DNA of 46,742 nt, taken from contig ONJT01000024.1 of the NCBI GenBank assembly GCA_900318245.1, positions 1 to 46,742 on the forward strand, read 5' to 3'. The notes beneath the pieces were generated by a model, which was given only the letters and a program-made list of their open reading frames with translations, had not been told where the DNA came from and did no database searches. Made by a program: the position numbers and the translations under genes. Positions 15,224-25,261 of the stretch are shown here, in pieces (positions within the stretch are counted from its first letter, which is position 1; the number at the start of each line of letters is the position of its first letter). The DNA is from an uncultured Bacteroidales bacterium. GTDB lineage: Bacteria; Bacteroidota; Bacteroidia; Bacteroidales; Paludibacteraceae.

Positions 15224-16060
15224 ATGAAAGAGCCGAATCGTATCCTGTTTATCTCGCAAGAGATTAGCCCTTATCTGGCAGAAGAGACGCCTATCCGGTT
15301 GCTCAATCGTCAGTTGCCGGAGTTCTTCCAGTCCCATGGTTATGAGACCCGTACGTTCATGCCGAAATTCGGCGAGATCAACGAGCGTCGTAACCAGTTG
15401 CATGAAGTGATTCGGCTGTCGGGCATGAACCTGATTATCGAGGAGTCCGACCATCCGCTGCTGATCAAAGTAGCATCGATTCAGGCGGCGCGTATTCAGA
15501 TTTATTTCATTGACAACGATGACCTCTTCCATCGCCGCAAGGGCGTAGTGGATGAGGCAGGTGTGGAATACGCGGACAATGACGATCGCGTGATTTTCTA
15601 CGCGCGCGGCGTGATTGAGACCGTGAAGAAACTGCGCTGGACGCCGAATATCATCCTGTGCTCTGGTTGGATGTCCGCCCTGGCTCCGCTGTACCTGAAG
15701 AAAGCCTACAGCGACGAGCCGTTCTTCGCGCACTCGAAGATCGTGCTGATGCTGGACGATAACGAGTACCAGAAGCCGTTCCCGACCCGCTTCACGGAGA
15801 AATTACGCATCGAAGGTATCTCCAACTCGGACGTGCGCTCGATAGACGGATTCCCCATCGGTTACGAAGAGTTAATGCGTCTGGCGATTGATTTCTCGGA
15901 CGCGATTGTCTATGCTTCGCCGCACGTGAACCAGCGTCTGGTGAACTACACGGAGACGAAGGGTAAACCGAGCCTGCCGTATCAGGAGACGGAGGACGTC
16001 GTAGCTGCTTGTCAGCGGCAGTATGATTTTTTTCAGACTTTGTTAGCAACGAATGAGTAA
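15224..16060 (+). CDS. Glycogen/starch synthase catalytic N-terminal domain (GT5), short form
   Basis: A 278-aa product starting MKEPNRILFISQEISPYLAE, the ADP-glucose synthase N-terminal fold with the usual early E-x-x-P-Y-x-x-x-E pattern. Full GlgA is about 480 aa. This form has only the first Rossmann-like domain, as is common for a stand-alone Bacteroidales paralogue next to DUF4270. Without the C-terminal nucleotide-sugar domain it may not be a working synthase. It overlaps the DUF4270 gene by 8 nt. In Bacteroides the same pair follows panC and panD; those are absent here. Confidence 0.8.
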   Translation: MKEPNRILFISQEISPYLAEETPIRLLNRQLPEFFQSHGYETRTFMPKFGEINERRNQLHEVIRLSGMNLIIEESDHPLLIKVASIQAARIQIYFIDNDDLFHRRKGVVDEAGVEYADNDDRVIFYARGVIETVKKLRWTPNIILCSGWMSALAPLYLKKAYSDEPFFAHSKIVLMLDDNEYQKPFPTRFTEKLRIEGISNSDVRSIDGFPIGYEELMRLAIDFSDAIVYASPHVNQRLVNYTETKGKPSLPYQETEDVVAACQRQYDFFQTLLATNE

Positions 16061-17501
16061 ACGCTTTGCGGGCATAGGGGTGATGATGATGATTCTTGCG
16101 TGCTGTTTTACGGCATGTAAGGACGACACGACGAGTGCCGGTAGCGCCGTATTAGGTCCGGAAGATGCGATCATAGTGATGGCGGATACGTTCCCCTTGA
16201 CCTCGATGGTGGAGAACAGCGGCTCTATCGTAGCGCAATCGGACTCGTGTCTGTTAGGCGAGATAGATACGGACTTCGGCGTACTACGCGCGTCTATCTT
16301 GACGCAGTTAGCCTGTCCGGAAGGCTATTCCTACCCTACGAACGCGACGATTGACTCGATATGCCTGTATATTTACTACTCGAGTTGGGTCGGAGACGGT
16401 CTCTCGCCTATGGCGCTCAACGTCTATATGCTGGACAAGAAGACCTTCGACTATTACGGTAACTATCCTTCGGACCTGAATGTCGATGATTATTTTATCG
16501 ATCCGCAAAACAAAATGCCGGTGCTCAACAACCACCGCATCGTAGTGGCGTCCGAGAAACTGGACTCGGTGCAGGATTCGGATGGCAAATATGTGCCGAT
16601 GTTGCGCATGCGCGTGAACGATGATTTCAAGGATTATTTCTGGTCCATCCAATCGTTCGAGAGCCAAGAGGCGTTCAATCAGCAATTCAAAGGTCTGCTG
16701 ATCGAGAGTTCGTTCGGTTCGTCCACGATGCTCAATATCTCCGATATGGCCTTAGGCGTGTTCTACAGCTTCAGTTATTCGAAAGCTGGTCGTGACACCG
16801 TTGTACACGACATGAAGCCGTTCTACGCCAACTCGGAGGTACGCAGCGTGAACCACCTGCAGTATGAAGACAAAGAGGCGCTGGTAGAAGAGTTAAAAAG
16901 AGACTCCGACACCTATAATTATATTATCGCGCCTGCGGGCGTACATACGCGTATCACGTTCCCGATGGGCCGTATTGCCGATACCATCATGGCGCATATG
17001 AAAGAAGACGGCCGCGTCGTCAAACGGGCGTATGTCAACAAGGCGCAGGTGGATGTAGCCGTAGAGAATATGTTCCAAGGCTCGTCTGCGGACGTCACGC
17101 GCGACGATTGGCTGCAGCCGTCGAACTATATGCTGCTGATCAAAGAAGAGAACGTGGAGCGCTTCTTCGCCGACAAAGAGGTACCGACCGATACCTGTGC
17201 ATTGCTCGGCGCACTCACGCAGAGTACGGACTCCTTAGGCGACAATATCTATTACTACACCTTCGACATGTCGGATTTCCTGACGAGGCAGTTGCGTAAG
17301 AAAGACCAACCTCGTGAGTTGAATATGCTCCTTATTCCGGTGACGGTCAATACCGGTACTACCAGTACGTCAACCACCGTCTCATCCGTCAAGCAACAGG
17401 AGACGCTGTCAGCAACCGTCATTCGGTCGGCTAAGAACGGTATGAAATTCGAGATTGTTTATTCCGGATTCGCTATCCCGAAGACAGCACAAGAACAATA
17501 A
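16053..17501 (+). CDS. DUF4270 lipoprotein
   Basis: A 482-aa protein with signal peptide and lipobox (MMMILACCFTAC, Cys about 23). The mature part matches the DUF4270 pattern: D-TFPLTSMV-x-N-S-G near the start, GEIDTDFGVLRASILTQLAC, and beta-rich C-terminal blocks. Function of the family is unknown; the location is the outer membrane. It is translated from an ATG overlapping the end of the GlgA-like gene by 8 nt. A strong hairpin follows the stop. Confidence 0.85.
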   Translation: MSKRFAGIGVMMMILACCFTACKDDTTSAGSAVLGPEDAIIVMADTFPLTSMVENSGSIVAQSDSCLLGEIDTDFGVLRASILTQLACPEGYSYPTNATIDSICLYIYYSSWVGDGLSPMALNVYMLDKKTFDYYGNYPSDLNVDDYFIDPQNKMPVLNNHRIVVASEKLDSVQDSDGKYVPMLRMRVNDDFKDYFWSIQSFESQEAFNQQFKGLLIESSFGSSTMLNISDMALGVFYSFSYSKAGRDTVVHDMKPFYANSEVRSVNHLQYEDKEALVEELKRDSDTYNYIIAPAGVHTRITFPMGRIADTIMAHMKEDGRVVKRAYVNKAQVDVAVENMFQGSSADVTRDDWLQPSNYMLLIKEENVERFFADKEVPTDTCALLGALTQSTDSLGDNIYYYTFDMSDFLTRQLRKKDQPRELNMLLIPVTVNTGTTSTSTTVSSVKQQETLSATVIRSAKNGMKFEIVYSGFAIPKTAQEQ

Positions 17502-17530
17502 AAAAACGCGGCATTTACACCGCGTTTTTT
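17501..17530. terminator. Bidirectional terminator between DUF4270 and clpX
   Basis: AAAAAACGCGG (17501-17511) pairs perfectly with CCGCGTTTTTT (17520-17530), loop 8 nt. It follows the DUF4270 stop directly. The clpX stop codon (17517-17515) lies in the loop, so one hairpin ends both convergent genes. Confidence 0.95.
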
Positions 17531-18774
17531 AGTCTGTACAGGTCTACCTTTTCCAGTTTCTCTTGCGCAAAAGCTTTCGTCACCGTAAAGGGTTGCGGCG
17601 CCGTGCCGATCTGCTTATGGTTCGGTAGTTCGTACATCACATCCATCATCACCGCCTCCATCAGGCCGCGCAATCCGCGTGCGCCTAACTTATACTCCAG
17701 CGCCTTATCGACGATATAATCCAAGGCATTGTCGTCAAAACTGAGCGTAACGTTATCCATCGCCATCAGTTTCTTATACTGCTTGGTAAGGGCGTTCTTG
17801 GGTTGGGTGAGGATATTTCTCAACGCTTCGCGACTCAGCGGATTGAGGTAAGTCAATACCGGCAGACGACCGATGATCTCGGGGATCAGTCCGTAGGACT
17901 TGAGATCCTGCGGCGCGATATACTGCAGCAGGTTGTTCTTGTCAATCTTAGCGGCTGCTTCTTGCGCTGCAAACCCCACAGTCTGGGCATTCATGCGCTG
18001 CGAGATCTTACGCTCGATACCGTCGAAAGCACCGCCACAGATAAAGAGGATATTCTTGGTATCCACAGCAATCATCTCCTGCTCGGGGTGTTTACGTCCT
18101 CCCTGAGGCGGCACGTTCACGATCGATCCCTCGAGCATCTTCAACAGGCTCTGCTGCACACCCTCTCCGCTCACGTCGCGCGTGATAGAGGGGTTCTCGG
18201 ACTTACGGGCGATCTTATCCACCTCATCGAGGAAGATGATACCCCGCTGGGCTTTCGCTACGTCGTAGTTCGCGTCCTGCAACAGGCGCACGAGCAGCGT
18301 CTCGACGTCTTCGCCTACATAACCCGCTTGGGTCAAGGCGGTCGCATCGCCGATAGCAAAAGGTACCTTCAGCATCTTCGCAATCGTACGCGCGAGGAGC
18401 GTCTTGCCGGTACCGGTAGAGCCGACGAGTAAGATATTACTCTTCTCGATCTCCACGTCGTCGTTGGTGATCTCCTGCAGCACGCGCTTGTAGTGGTTAT
18501 ACACCGCTACGGAAAGGAAACGCTTGGCGTTATCCTGGTCAATGACGTATTGGTCAAGAAACTCCTTGATCTCCTGCGGCGTAGGCAGAGTCTCCAGTGA
18601 GAGGCCCTTATTGTTCGCCAGCTTGTTCTTCGGGTTGGCCATCACCATACGGTGTCCGTTCTCGATGCACTCATCACAGATGAGCACGTTCTCTTCGAGG
18701 CCCGTATACATCGTAGGCATAGTACGCCCGCAGAAACTGCAGGTATAAGGACCGTTGTTTTTATTTTTACCCAT
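17515..18774 (-). CDS. clpX: ATP-dependent Clp protease ATP-binding subunit ClpX
   Basis: A 419-aa AAA+ unfoldase that feeds ClpP in the cytoplasm. The N-terminal zinc-binding set is C12, C15, C33, C36. Walker A is GSTGTGKT (about 115-122), the pore loop is GYVGED, and Walker B is [14 protein letters not shown] in AQTVGFAAQ sits where the IGF ClpP-docking loop is expected. The length is normal. Its ATG overlaps the clpP stop in TAATG, so it is coupled to clpP. Confidence 0.97.
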   Translation of the reverse strand: MGKNKNNGPYTCSFCGRTMPTMYTGLEENVLICDECIENGHRMVMANPKNKLANNKGLSLETLPTPQEIKEFLDQYVIDQDNAKRFLSVAVYNHYKRVLQEITNDDVEIEKSNILLVGSTGTGKTLLARTIAKMLKVPFAIGDATALTQAGYVGEDVETLLVRLLQDANYDVAKAQRGIIFLDEVDKIARKSENPSITRDVSGEGVQQSLLKMLEGSIVNVPPQGGRKHPEQEMIAVDTKNILFICGGAFDGIERKISQRMNAQTVGFAAQEAAAKIDKNNLLQYIAPQDLKSYGLIPEIIGRLPVLTYLNPLSREALRNILTQPKNALTKQYKKLMAMDNVTLSFDDNALDYIVDKALEYKLGARGLRGLMEAVMMDVMYELPNHKQIGTAPQPFTVTKAFAQEKLEKVDLYRLKNAV

Positions 18775-19460
18775 TAGTCTTTGTGGATATACAAGCGATC
18801 AATCATTCCGTACTCGAGTGCCTCTTTAGAGGTCATCCAGTGGTCGCGGTCGGCGTCCTGACGGATCTGCTCAATCGCTTTGCCGGAATGGTCGGAGATG
18901 ATTTGATAGAGTTCCTCCTTGAGTTTGAGAATCTCCTTGGCTGTGATCTCGATGTCACTGGCCTGACCCTGAATACCTCCGAGGGGTTGATGAATCATCA
19001 CGCGGCTATGGGGCAATGCAGCGCGCATACCCTTCTCGCCGGCTACCAGCAGGACAGCACCCATCGAAGCAGCGAGACCCGTGCAGATAGTAGCTACACG
19101 CGCCTTAACGAACTGCATCGTATCGTAGATGCCCAAGCCCGCATATACCGAACCGCCCGGCGTATTCAGATACAGGTTGATATCGCGCTCGCTATCGACA
19201 GAGTCCAGATAGAGCAGCTGCGCCTGGATGACGTTCGCCGTGTAGTCATTCACCTCGGTGCCGAGGAAGATCACGCGGTCCATCATCAAGCGGCTGAAGA
19301 CATCCATCTGCGTCACGTTCAACTGACGCTCCTCGAGGATAGTAGGCGAGATATAGCCGTACGAAGATTGTACGTTTTCTGCACTCTGCGACAAGACCTT
19401 CTCCACATGCATGGAGTTAAGGCCTTGCGCAGTGGCAAATTTCAGAAAGTCATTTTTCAT
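18774..19460 (-). CDS. clpP: ATP-dependent Clp protease proteolytic subunit ClpP
   Basis: A 228-aa serine protease with the nucleophile S132 in [12 protein letters not shown]157 in [12 protein letters not shown] and the third-residue Asp in QDADRD. It is about 30 residues longer at the N-terminus than the E. coli form, as usual in Bacteroidales. It starts 19 nt downstream of the secDF stop and overlaps clpX by one base, so secDF-clpP-clpX is one likely transcript. A trigger-factor gene does not precede it. Confidence 0.97.
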   Translation of the reverse strand: MKNDFLKFATAQGLNSMHVEKVLSQSAENVQSSYGYISPTILEERQLNVTQMDVFSRLMMDRVIFLGTEVNDYTANVIQAQLLYLDSVDSERDINLYLNTPGGSVYAGLGIYDTMQFVKARVATICTGLAASMGAVLLVAGEKGMRAALPHSRVMIHQPLGGIQGQASDIEITAKEILKLKEELYQIISDHSGKAIEQIRQDADRDHWMTSKEALEYGMIDRLYIHKD

Positions 19461-19479
19461 TTCTTAGCCCTTGGCACGA

Positions 19480-22400
19480 TTACTTTTTCTCAGCAGCTTT
19501 CTCCGCTGCGCGCTTTGCCTGTGCACGCTGAATATCATATGCAATCGGCGAAGCGATGAACACAGACGAATAGGTACCTACAATCACACCTACCAAGAGT
19601 GCGAATACGAAGCCCTGGATGGTCTCGCCACCGAAGATGAAGATAGCCAGCAATACGACGAACGTACTCATAGAGGTCGAGAACGTACGGCTGAGCGTGT
19701 TGTTCAAAGCGTCGTTGATATTGACTTTCTTCTCGCGTTTCGGATAGAGTTTGTTGTACTCGCGTACACGGTCGAAGATAACCACGGTATCGTTGATCGA
19801 ATAACCGATAACGGTCAGGATAGCCGCGATGAACGCCTGGTCGATCTCCATGGAGAAAGGCATGATCTTCCAGAGGATAGCGTACAGACCGAGCACGATA
19901 ACGGTATCGTGCGCAAGAGCTGTCAGGGCGCCTACCGAGTATGCGAAGTTACGGAACCGCAAGAGGATATAGAGGAAGATCACAACAAGCGCAGCGAGGA
20001 CAGCCCATACAGCACTGGTAGTGATATCATCGGCGATAGCCGGACCTACTTTCTGGCTCGACATGATACCTACCTCAGCGTTCGAGTCGGTCGAGCGGAA
20101 GTCATCGAAGGTGATCTGGTCACCCAAGAACGGCTTGCAGCCCTCGTAGAGCAGTGCCTCGATAGCCTCGTCCGCCTCAGCGTTATCCTCGTGGATACGG
20201 TAGTTGGTCGAGATACGAACCTGGTTAGCATCGTTACCGTAGGTGATTACGTTCAGCGAGAACAACTCACCATCCTCGAGCGTAGCGCTGAAGGTCTTAT
20301 CCAGACTCTCGCGTACGTCTTGCGTATTGATGCTGTTGTCAAAACGAACGACATAGTTACGTCCTCCGGAGAAGTCGATACCGAGGTTCAGTTTACCGAA
20401 GATATGCGGTTCGAGACCCAGGATAGCGAAGATCACTACAGCGCCGGACAGGCAGTAAGCCCACTTGCGGGCAGCCACAAAGTCAAAGTGAATATCCTGG
20501 AGGAAGTTCTTCATCAGACGGGTGGTGAAGGTCAACTCCTTTGCACCCTCGCGTTTTGCATAATCCTCGAGCAACAGACGGGTGATGAACACAGCCGTGA
20601 GGAACGAAGAGATGATACCGATCATGTATGTAACAGCGAAGCCCTTGATAGGACCTGTACCGAAGATCGCCAAGATAGCACCCGTCAGGAACGACGTTAC
20701 GTTCGCATCGACGATGGCGCTGATGGCACCCTTGAAACCGTCCTCGATAGCCTTACGCATACCCTTGCCGGCCTTCAACTCCTCGCGGATACGCTCGTAG
20801 ATAAGCACGTTCGCGTCGACCGCACAACCCATCGTCAAGACGATACCGGCGATACCCGGCAGGGTCAATACAGCGCTGAACGAAGCGAGGATACCTACCA
20901 ACAGGAAGACGTTGCAAACCAATGCAGCATCGGCGATCAGCCCCGGGATCCAACCATAATAGAAGATCATGTAGATCAGGATGAGCACGAAGCCCAGCGC
21001 GAAGGACCAGAGACCCGATTGAATAGCCTCACGGCCCAGCGACGGACCAACCACGCTCTCCTCGATGATACGAGCAGGAGCCGGCATCTTACCCGACTTC
21101 AAGGTGTTCGCCAAGTCCTTGGCCTCTTCTACGGTGAAGTGACCGGTGATCTGGCTGTTACCGCCGGCTATCTCGTTTTGTACAGTCGGGAACGAATATA
21201 CATAGCCATCCAGCACGATAGCTACGGACTTACCGATGTTATCCTTGGTTAGACGCTGCCAGGTCTTAGCACCCTCGGCGTTCATCGACATCGATACGTT
21301 AGCGTATGCGCTGAACTGCGAGAAGTCCGCACGTGCGTCGGTGATCACGTCGCCCTCGAGCGATGCGCGACCGTCACGCTGCGCTTTCAGCGCTACGAGC
21401 TGATAGTATGCGTTTGCCTCATCGATAGCTTTAACCGTCCAGTAGAAACGTGCGTCACGCGGCAGAACAGCCTTAGCGATCTGCGAGTTGAGCATCGCAT
21501 TTACCTTTGCGGTATCTACATAATGTACGGTACCTACTACCGGACCGCGGTAAGCCTGACCGGCCTGGTTAACCGACGGGTTGAGGATAGCGAACAACGG
21601 ATTGTTCTTCTTGTACTCAGCGAGTTGAGCAGCCTGGTCTGCCTCAGCAGCCAAAGAGTCTGCGCCAAGGTTATCTACGAGCTCTGCGAGGTCTTCGCCC
21701 TCAGCCTTCGGAGCCTCAACCTTTTGAACGGCATCGCTGGCTTGCTCCGGTTCTAAACCGGCTTCTGCTTGTGCACCGGCTGCGAACTCACGGTTGATCT
21801 GCGCGAGCATCGGCAGGAGTTCAGAAGCCTCATAGGTCTCCCAGAACTCAAGGTTAGCCGAACCCTGGAGGAGTTTACGAACACGCTCCGGCTCTTTGAT
21901 ACCCGGCAACTCAATCAGGATACGACCCGGTTGAGCGAGTTTCTGGATGTTCGGTTGAACGACACCGAAGCGGTCGATACGTGTACGGAGCACGTTGAAC
22001 GAGTTCTGGATAGCACCGTCAACCTCCTCGCGAATCACTTTCTCTACCTCTGCGTTGGTGGAGTTCAGCGTCACTTTGTCTTTGAGTTCGAAAGTCGAGA
22101 AGATCGAAGCCAACTGGCCTTCCGGATCAATCTCTCTGTACGACTCGATAAAGAGCGTTACGAAATCCGTACCACTCGTTTTCTGTTTCTGCTTAGCCGC
22201 AGCCAATGCTGCTTTGTAGTTCGGGGTCTCGTTGTGACCGCTCAACGCATCGAGAATGTCCGGAACAGACACCTCCATCGTCACGTTCATACCGCCCTTG
22301 AGGTCCAGACCAAGGTTGATCTCTTTCTCACGGCACTCTTTGAGCGTGTAACCAAACCACACTTTCTTTGCTGCAATCGAATCCAAGTACTGGTACTCTT

Positions 22401-22533
22401 TCGCATCATCACCCGCTGCATACTCCTTAGCGGCTTTGTCATAATGACTCGTCACCAACGAGAACGACAGGTAGAAGGCACATACCAGCGCAAGGCAGAC
22501 TGCCAAAATTCTAACAAGTCCTTTGTTTTGCAT
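19480..22533 (-). CDS. secDF: Fused protein translocase subunit SecDF
   Basis: A 1017-aa fusion typical of Bacteroidetes. One N-terminal membrane helix precedes the SecD signature (GLDLKGGMNVTMEV). A large periplasmic domain follows with an inserted Ala/Glu-rich stretch at about 255-305. Then come SecD helices, the SecF signature (LGIDFSGG at about 720) and SecF helices with FDRVREY. It uses the proton gradient to help pull proteins through SecYEG. The long antisense frames opposite it are codon-bias shadows. Confidence 0.97.
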   Translation of the reverse strand: MQNKGLVRILAVCLALVCAFYLSFSLVTSHYDKAAKEYAAGDDAKEYQYLDSIAAKKVWFGYTLKECREKEINLGLDLKGGMNVTMEVSVPDILDALSGHNETPNYKAALAAAKQKQKTSGTDFVTLFIESYREIDPEGQLASIFSTFELKDKVTLNSTNAEVEKVIREEVDGAIQNSFNVLRTRIDRFGVVQPNIQKLAQPGRILIELPGIKEPERVRKLLQGSANLEFWETYEASELLPMLAQINREFAAGAQAEAGLEPEQASDAVQKVEAPKAEGEDLAELVDNLGADSLAAEADQAAQLAEYKKNNPLFAILNPSVNQAGQAYRGPVVGTVHYVDTAKVNAMLNSQIAKAVLPRDARFYWTVKAIDEANAYYQLVALKAQRDGRASLEGDVITDARADFSQFSAYANVSMSMNAEGAKTWQRLTKDNIGKSVAIVLDGYVYSFPTVQNEIAGGNSQITGHFTVEEAKDLANTLKSGKMPAPARIIEESVVGPSLGREAIQSGLWSFALGFVLILIYMIFYYGWIPGLIADAALVCNVFLLVGILASFSAVLTLPGIAGIVLTMGCAVDANVLIYERIREELKAGKGMRKAIEDGFKGAISAIVDANVTSFLTGAILAIFGTGPIKGFAVTYMIGIISSFLTAVFITRLLLEDYAKREGAKELTFTTRLMKNFLQDIHFDFVAARKWAYCLSGAVVIFAILGLEPHIFGKLNLGIDFSGGRNYVVRFDNSINTQDVRESLDKTFSATLEDGELFSLNVITYGNDANQVRISTNYRIHEDNAEADEAIEALLYEGCKPFLGDQITFDDFRSTDSNAEVGIMSSQKVGPAIADDITTSAVWAVLAALVVIFLYILLRFRNFAYSVGALTALAHDTVIVLGLYAILWKIMPFSMEIDQAFIAAILTVIGYSINDTVVIFDRVREYNKLYPKREKKVNINDALNNTLSRTFSTSMSTFVVLLAIFIFGGETIQGFVFALLVGVIVGTYSSVFIASPIAYDIQRAQAKRAAEKAAEKK

Positions 22534-22635
22534 AATTGTTTGTTGTTATTTGTTATGATTTATTTATGCAGTATTTGCTCTTTTATCGCGCACGTGTAAG
22601 GCATGTGTGCCTGTGCACGCCGCAGAAAAAGCGTG

Positions 22636-22666
22636 CAAAGGTACGGAAAAAAAATGACATACACAA
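22636..22666 (-). promoter_or_regulatory. Promoter of secDF
   Basis: TTG at 22666-22664, 20 nt, TACCTTTG at 22643-22636. The -33 lies inside the terminator hairpin of the upstream CoA-transferase gene. The leader is about 95 nt. Confidence 0.8.
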
Positions 22667-22683
22667 GAGTGTATGCCACTTTT
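22647..22683 (-). terminator. Terminator hairpin, TGACAT family copy 2
   Basis: A-rich arm with ATGACATACAC (22654-22664) pairs with GTGTATG (22669-22675) and on imperfectly to CCACTTTT. It follows the CoA-transferase gene (ending 22721) and shares its sequence with the secDF promoter. Confidence 0.6.
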
Positions 22684-22720
22684 CGCTATTTTTTTTGGTT
22701 TTTTACGCCTTTTTAGCTGT

Positions 22721-24217
22721 TTATCGCTTGTAATTCTCCCATTTCGTGTTCCGCATGTCACCCGATTTGAGGAATTCCTCGTGCATCGCGAAGGCGCAAG
22801 ACAGTTCGTGTTGCGTCTGTCCGTGACGCGCGATCTTGAGGTAGTCGCGCAACATCTCACGGTACTCCGGAGCGACACAGTTATTGATAATCTCCTCGGC
22901 ACGCTGACGCGGACTCTTGCCACGCAGATCGGCTACGCCTTGTTCGGTCACCAGCACTTTCACACTATGCTCGCTATGATCGAGGTGGGTCACCATCGGT
23001 ACGATCGAAGAGATGGCGCCGTTCTTCGCCGTCGAAGCGGTCGTGAAGATAGAGAGATAAGAGTTGCGGGCGAAGTCACCTGAACCACCGATACCGTTCA
23101 TCATCTTCGTGCCGCATACATGCGTCGAGTTGACATTTCCGTATATATCGGCCTCGAGGGCGGTGTTGATGGCGATGATACCGAGACGGCGAGCGATCTC
23201 CGGACTGTTCGAAGTCTCCTGCGGACGCAGTAAGAGTTTGTCGCGGTAGAAATCCAAATCCGCCAGCACTTCGGCCATCTTTGACTCTACGAGTCGCAGC
23301 GAGCAACCCGAAGCGAACTTACAGTGGCCCGCTTTGATGAGATCGACTACGGAGTCTTGGATCACTTCCGAGTACATCTCAAACGGCGGGATATGCGGGT
23401 TCTTGCCCAACTCGCCAAGCACTGCATTCGCCACGTTTCCTACACCACTCTGAATAGGCAGGAAGGACGCCGGAATACGACCGGCTTTGAGTTCGGCCTC
23501 GAGGAAAGCCGCTACGTTCGCGCCGATCTTCGCCGTCGTCTCATCTACCGGCGTGAAGGCCGGGATCTCGTTCGGACGATTCGTTTTTACCACTGCTGCA
23601 ATCTTCGCAGGATCAACTTTGATATGATCCGAGCCGCAGCGATCGGAGGGCTTATAGATCGGTATCTCGCGACGTTGAGGCGGGTCGAGCGGTTCGTACA
23701 AGTCATGCATTCCACGCATCGAAGCAGGGAACATCTCGTTCAACTCGATGATGATCTTATCCGCCAGACGGCAGATAGTGGGCATAATACCTACTCCGGC
23801 TGCCGGAACAATCACACCGTCCTCGCCTACATACGAAGCCTCGATGATGGCGAACTTGGGTTTGGGTAGGAAGCCATAACGCAGATCTTGCGCCATGTGG
23901 CTCAGGTGCATATCGAAATAGTGGGTACCTTCGGCATTGATCTCTTCGCGCATCGACTTGTTCGACTGATACGGCGTGCGGAACTCCACCGCGTGAGCAC
24001 GCGCTAAAGCACCGTCACAACTGTCACCCATCGAAGCACCTGTCTCCAGGCCTACACGGAAAGGAATACCCTGTTCGTGCAGCTTCTCTGCGCGTTGAGC
24101 CAAAGCAAAAGGAACCGCCTTAGGCACTCCGGTGGCGGTAAAACCACCCATGCCTAAGACGTCACCATTTTGTAACAATTCAGCAGCTTGTTCAGCTGTC
24201 ATGAAAGGTAAAGCCAT
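22721..24217 (-). CDS. Succinyl-CoA:acetate CoA-transferase / acetyl-CoA hydrolase family
   Basis: A 498-aa class I CoA-transferase. Gly-rich GMGGFTATG is near the N-terminus. The catalytic Glu is in INTALEADIYGNVNSTH, followed by the conserved GIGGSGDFARN and a C-terminal VTEQGVADLRGKSP. Members move CoA between acyl groups, for example succinyl-CoA and acetate, in fermentative energy metabolism. Which acyl pair is used cannot be read from the sequence. It starts 2 nt after the aldolase stop, so both are on one transcript from 26391-26421. Confidence 0.9.
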   Translation of the reverse strand: MALPFMTAEQAAELLQNGDVLGMGGFTATGVPKAVPFALAQRAEKLHEQGIPFRVGLETGASMGDSCDGALARAHAVEFRTPYQSNKSMREEINAEGTHYFDMHLSHMAQDLRYGFLPKPKFAIIEASYVGEDGVIVPAAGVGIMPTICRLADKIIIELNEMFPASMRGMHDLYEPLDPPQRREIPIYKPSDRCGSDHIKVDPAKIAAVVKTNRPNEIPAFTPVDETTAKIGANVAAFLEAELKAGRIPASFLPIQSGVGNVANAVLGELGKNPHIPPFEMYSEVIQDSVVDLIKAGHCKFASGCSLRLVESKMAEVLADLDFYRDKLLLRPQETSNSPEIARRLGIIAINTALEADIYGNVNSTHVCGTKMMNGIGGSGDFARNSYLSIFTTASTAKNGAISSIVPMVTHLDHSEHSVKVLVTEQGVADLRGKSPRQRAEEIINNCVAPEYREMLRDYLKIARHGQTQHELSCAFAMHEEFLKSGDMRNTKWENYKR

Positions 24218-24219
24218 AA

Positions 24220-25221
24220 TTACTCTGCTTTGCCGTCGGAACCGAGGACGTTGATGATTTTATGTTTGTAGAGCTCGGTCATCAGGTCGCGAGCAGGACC
24301 GCAGTACTTACGCGGATCGAACTCAGCCGGTTTCTCAGCGAATACCTTGCGAACAGCAGCGGTGAAGGCCAGACGGCTGTCGGAGTCGATGTTAATCTTG
24401 CAAACAGCGCTCTTGGCTGCCTTGCGAAGCTGCTCCTCAGGAATACCTACTGCATCGGGCAGTTTGCCACCGTACTTGTTAATCATGTCCACATATTCCT
24501 GTGGAACAGAAGACGAGCCGTGGAGAACGATCGGGAAGCCCGGCAATTGCTCCATTACGGCATCGAGTACGTCGAATGCCAAGGGCGGCGGAACAAGACG
24601 ACCAGTCTTCGGATCACGGGTGCACTGCTCCGGAGTGAACTTGTATGCACCGTGGCTCGTACCAATCGAAATAGCCAGAGAGTCACAACCCGAACGGGTA
24701 GCGAAATCTACTACCTCTTCCGGCTTCGTATAGTGGCTGACAGCAGACGAAACCTCATCCTCAACACCTGCCAATACACCGAGCTCAGCCTCAACCGTTA
24801 CATCAAACTGATGAGCGTAATCAACCACTTTCTTCGTCAATGCGATATTCTCCTCATAAGGCAGCGAAGAAGCATCGATCATCACACTCGAGAAACCGAA
24901 ATCAACACAGCTCTTGCAAAGCTCGAAGCTGTCTCCGTGGTCGAGGTGCAAGCAGATCTGCGGATGCTCCCAACCGAGTTCCTTAGCGTACTCCACAGCG
25001 CCCTGTGCCATGTAACGCAACAGCGTCTGGTTAGCATAGTTACGAGCACCTTTCGATACCTGAAGAATCACCGGACTCTTGGTCTCTGCAGCAGCCTTGA
25101 TGATAGCCTGCAACTGCTCCATGTTATTAAAGTTAAACGCAGGGATTGCATAACCTCCCTTGATAGCCTTAGCGAACATCTCACGGGTGTTCACCAAACC
25201 CAATTCCTTGTAACTTACCAT
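24220..25221 (-). CDS. fba: Class II fructose-1,6-bisphosphate aldolase
   Basis: A 333-aa cytoplasmic zinc enzyme of glycolysis. Zinc ligands and active-site motifs are HLDHGD (H92-D97, with D94 catalytic and H95 Zn), GTSHGAYKF with a Zn His, and VLHGSSSVP with a Zn His. The phosphate-binding NIDSD follows at about 276. Length and motifs are those of the class II type B enzymes of Bacteroidetes. Gene order is FucI-like, aldolase, CoA-transferase. Confidence 0.95.
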   Translation of the reverse strand: MVSYKELGLVNTREMFAKAIKGGYAIPAFNFNNMEQLQAIIKAAAETKSPVILQVSKGARNYANQTLLRYMAQGAVEYAKELGWEHPQICLHLDHGDSFELCKSCVDFGFSSVMIDASSLPYEENIALTKKVVDYAHQFDVTVEAELGVLAGVEDEVSSAVSHYTKPEEVVDFATRSGCDSLAISIGTSHGAYKFTPEQCTRDPKTGRLVPPPLAFDVLDAVMEQLPGFPIVLHGSSSVPQEYVDMINKYGGKLPDAVGIPEEQLRKAAKSAVCKINIDSDSRLAFTAAVRKVFAEKPAEFDPRKYCGPARDLMTELYKHKIINVLGSDGKAE

Positions 25222-25261
25222 AATTCTAATTTGTTATTTGTGATTTTTGATTTGTAATTTA
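25222..25261. repeat. Period-8 AT-rich spacer tract
   Basis: The 40-nt gap between the FucI-like gene and the aldolase is almost entirely an approximately octameric run of ATTTG/GATTT words. It belongs to the same class as the in-frame tracts found inside five genes. Confidence 0.5.

Noticed and set aside
19471-21252. 593-codon plus-strand frame opposite secDF
   Set aside because: Antisense shadow of a high-GC third-position gene; composition is Arg/Asp/Glu/His-rich without any domain, and secDF is certain.
24262-25257. 331-codon plus-strand frame opposite the aldolase
   Set aside because: Shadow of fba, which is certain from its zinc motifs. The same applies to the long frames opposite clpP, the CoA-transferase and DUF3987.
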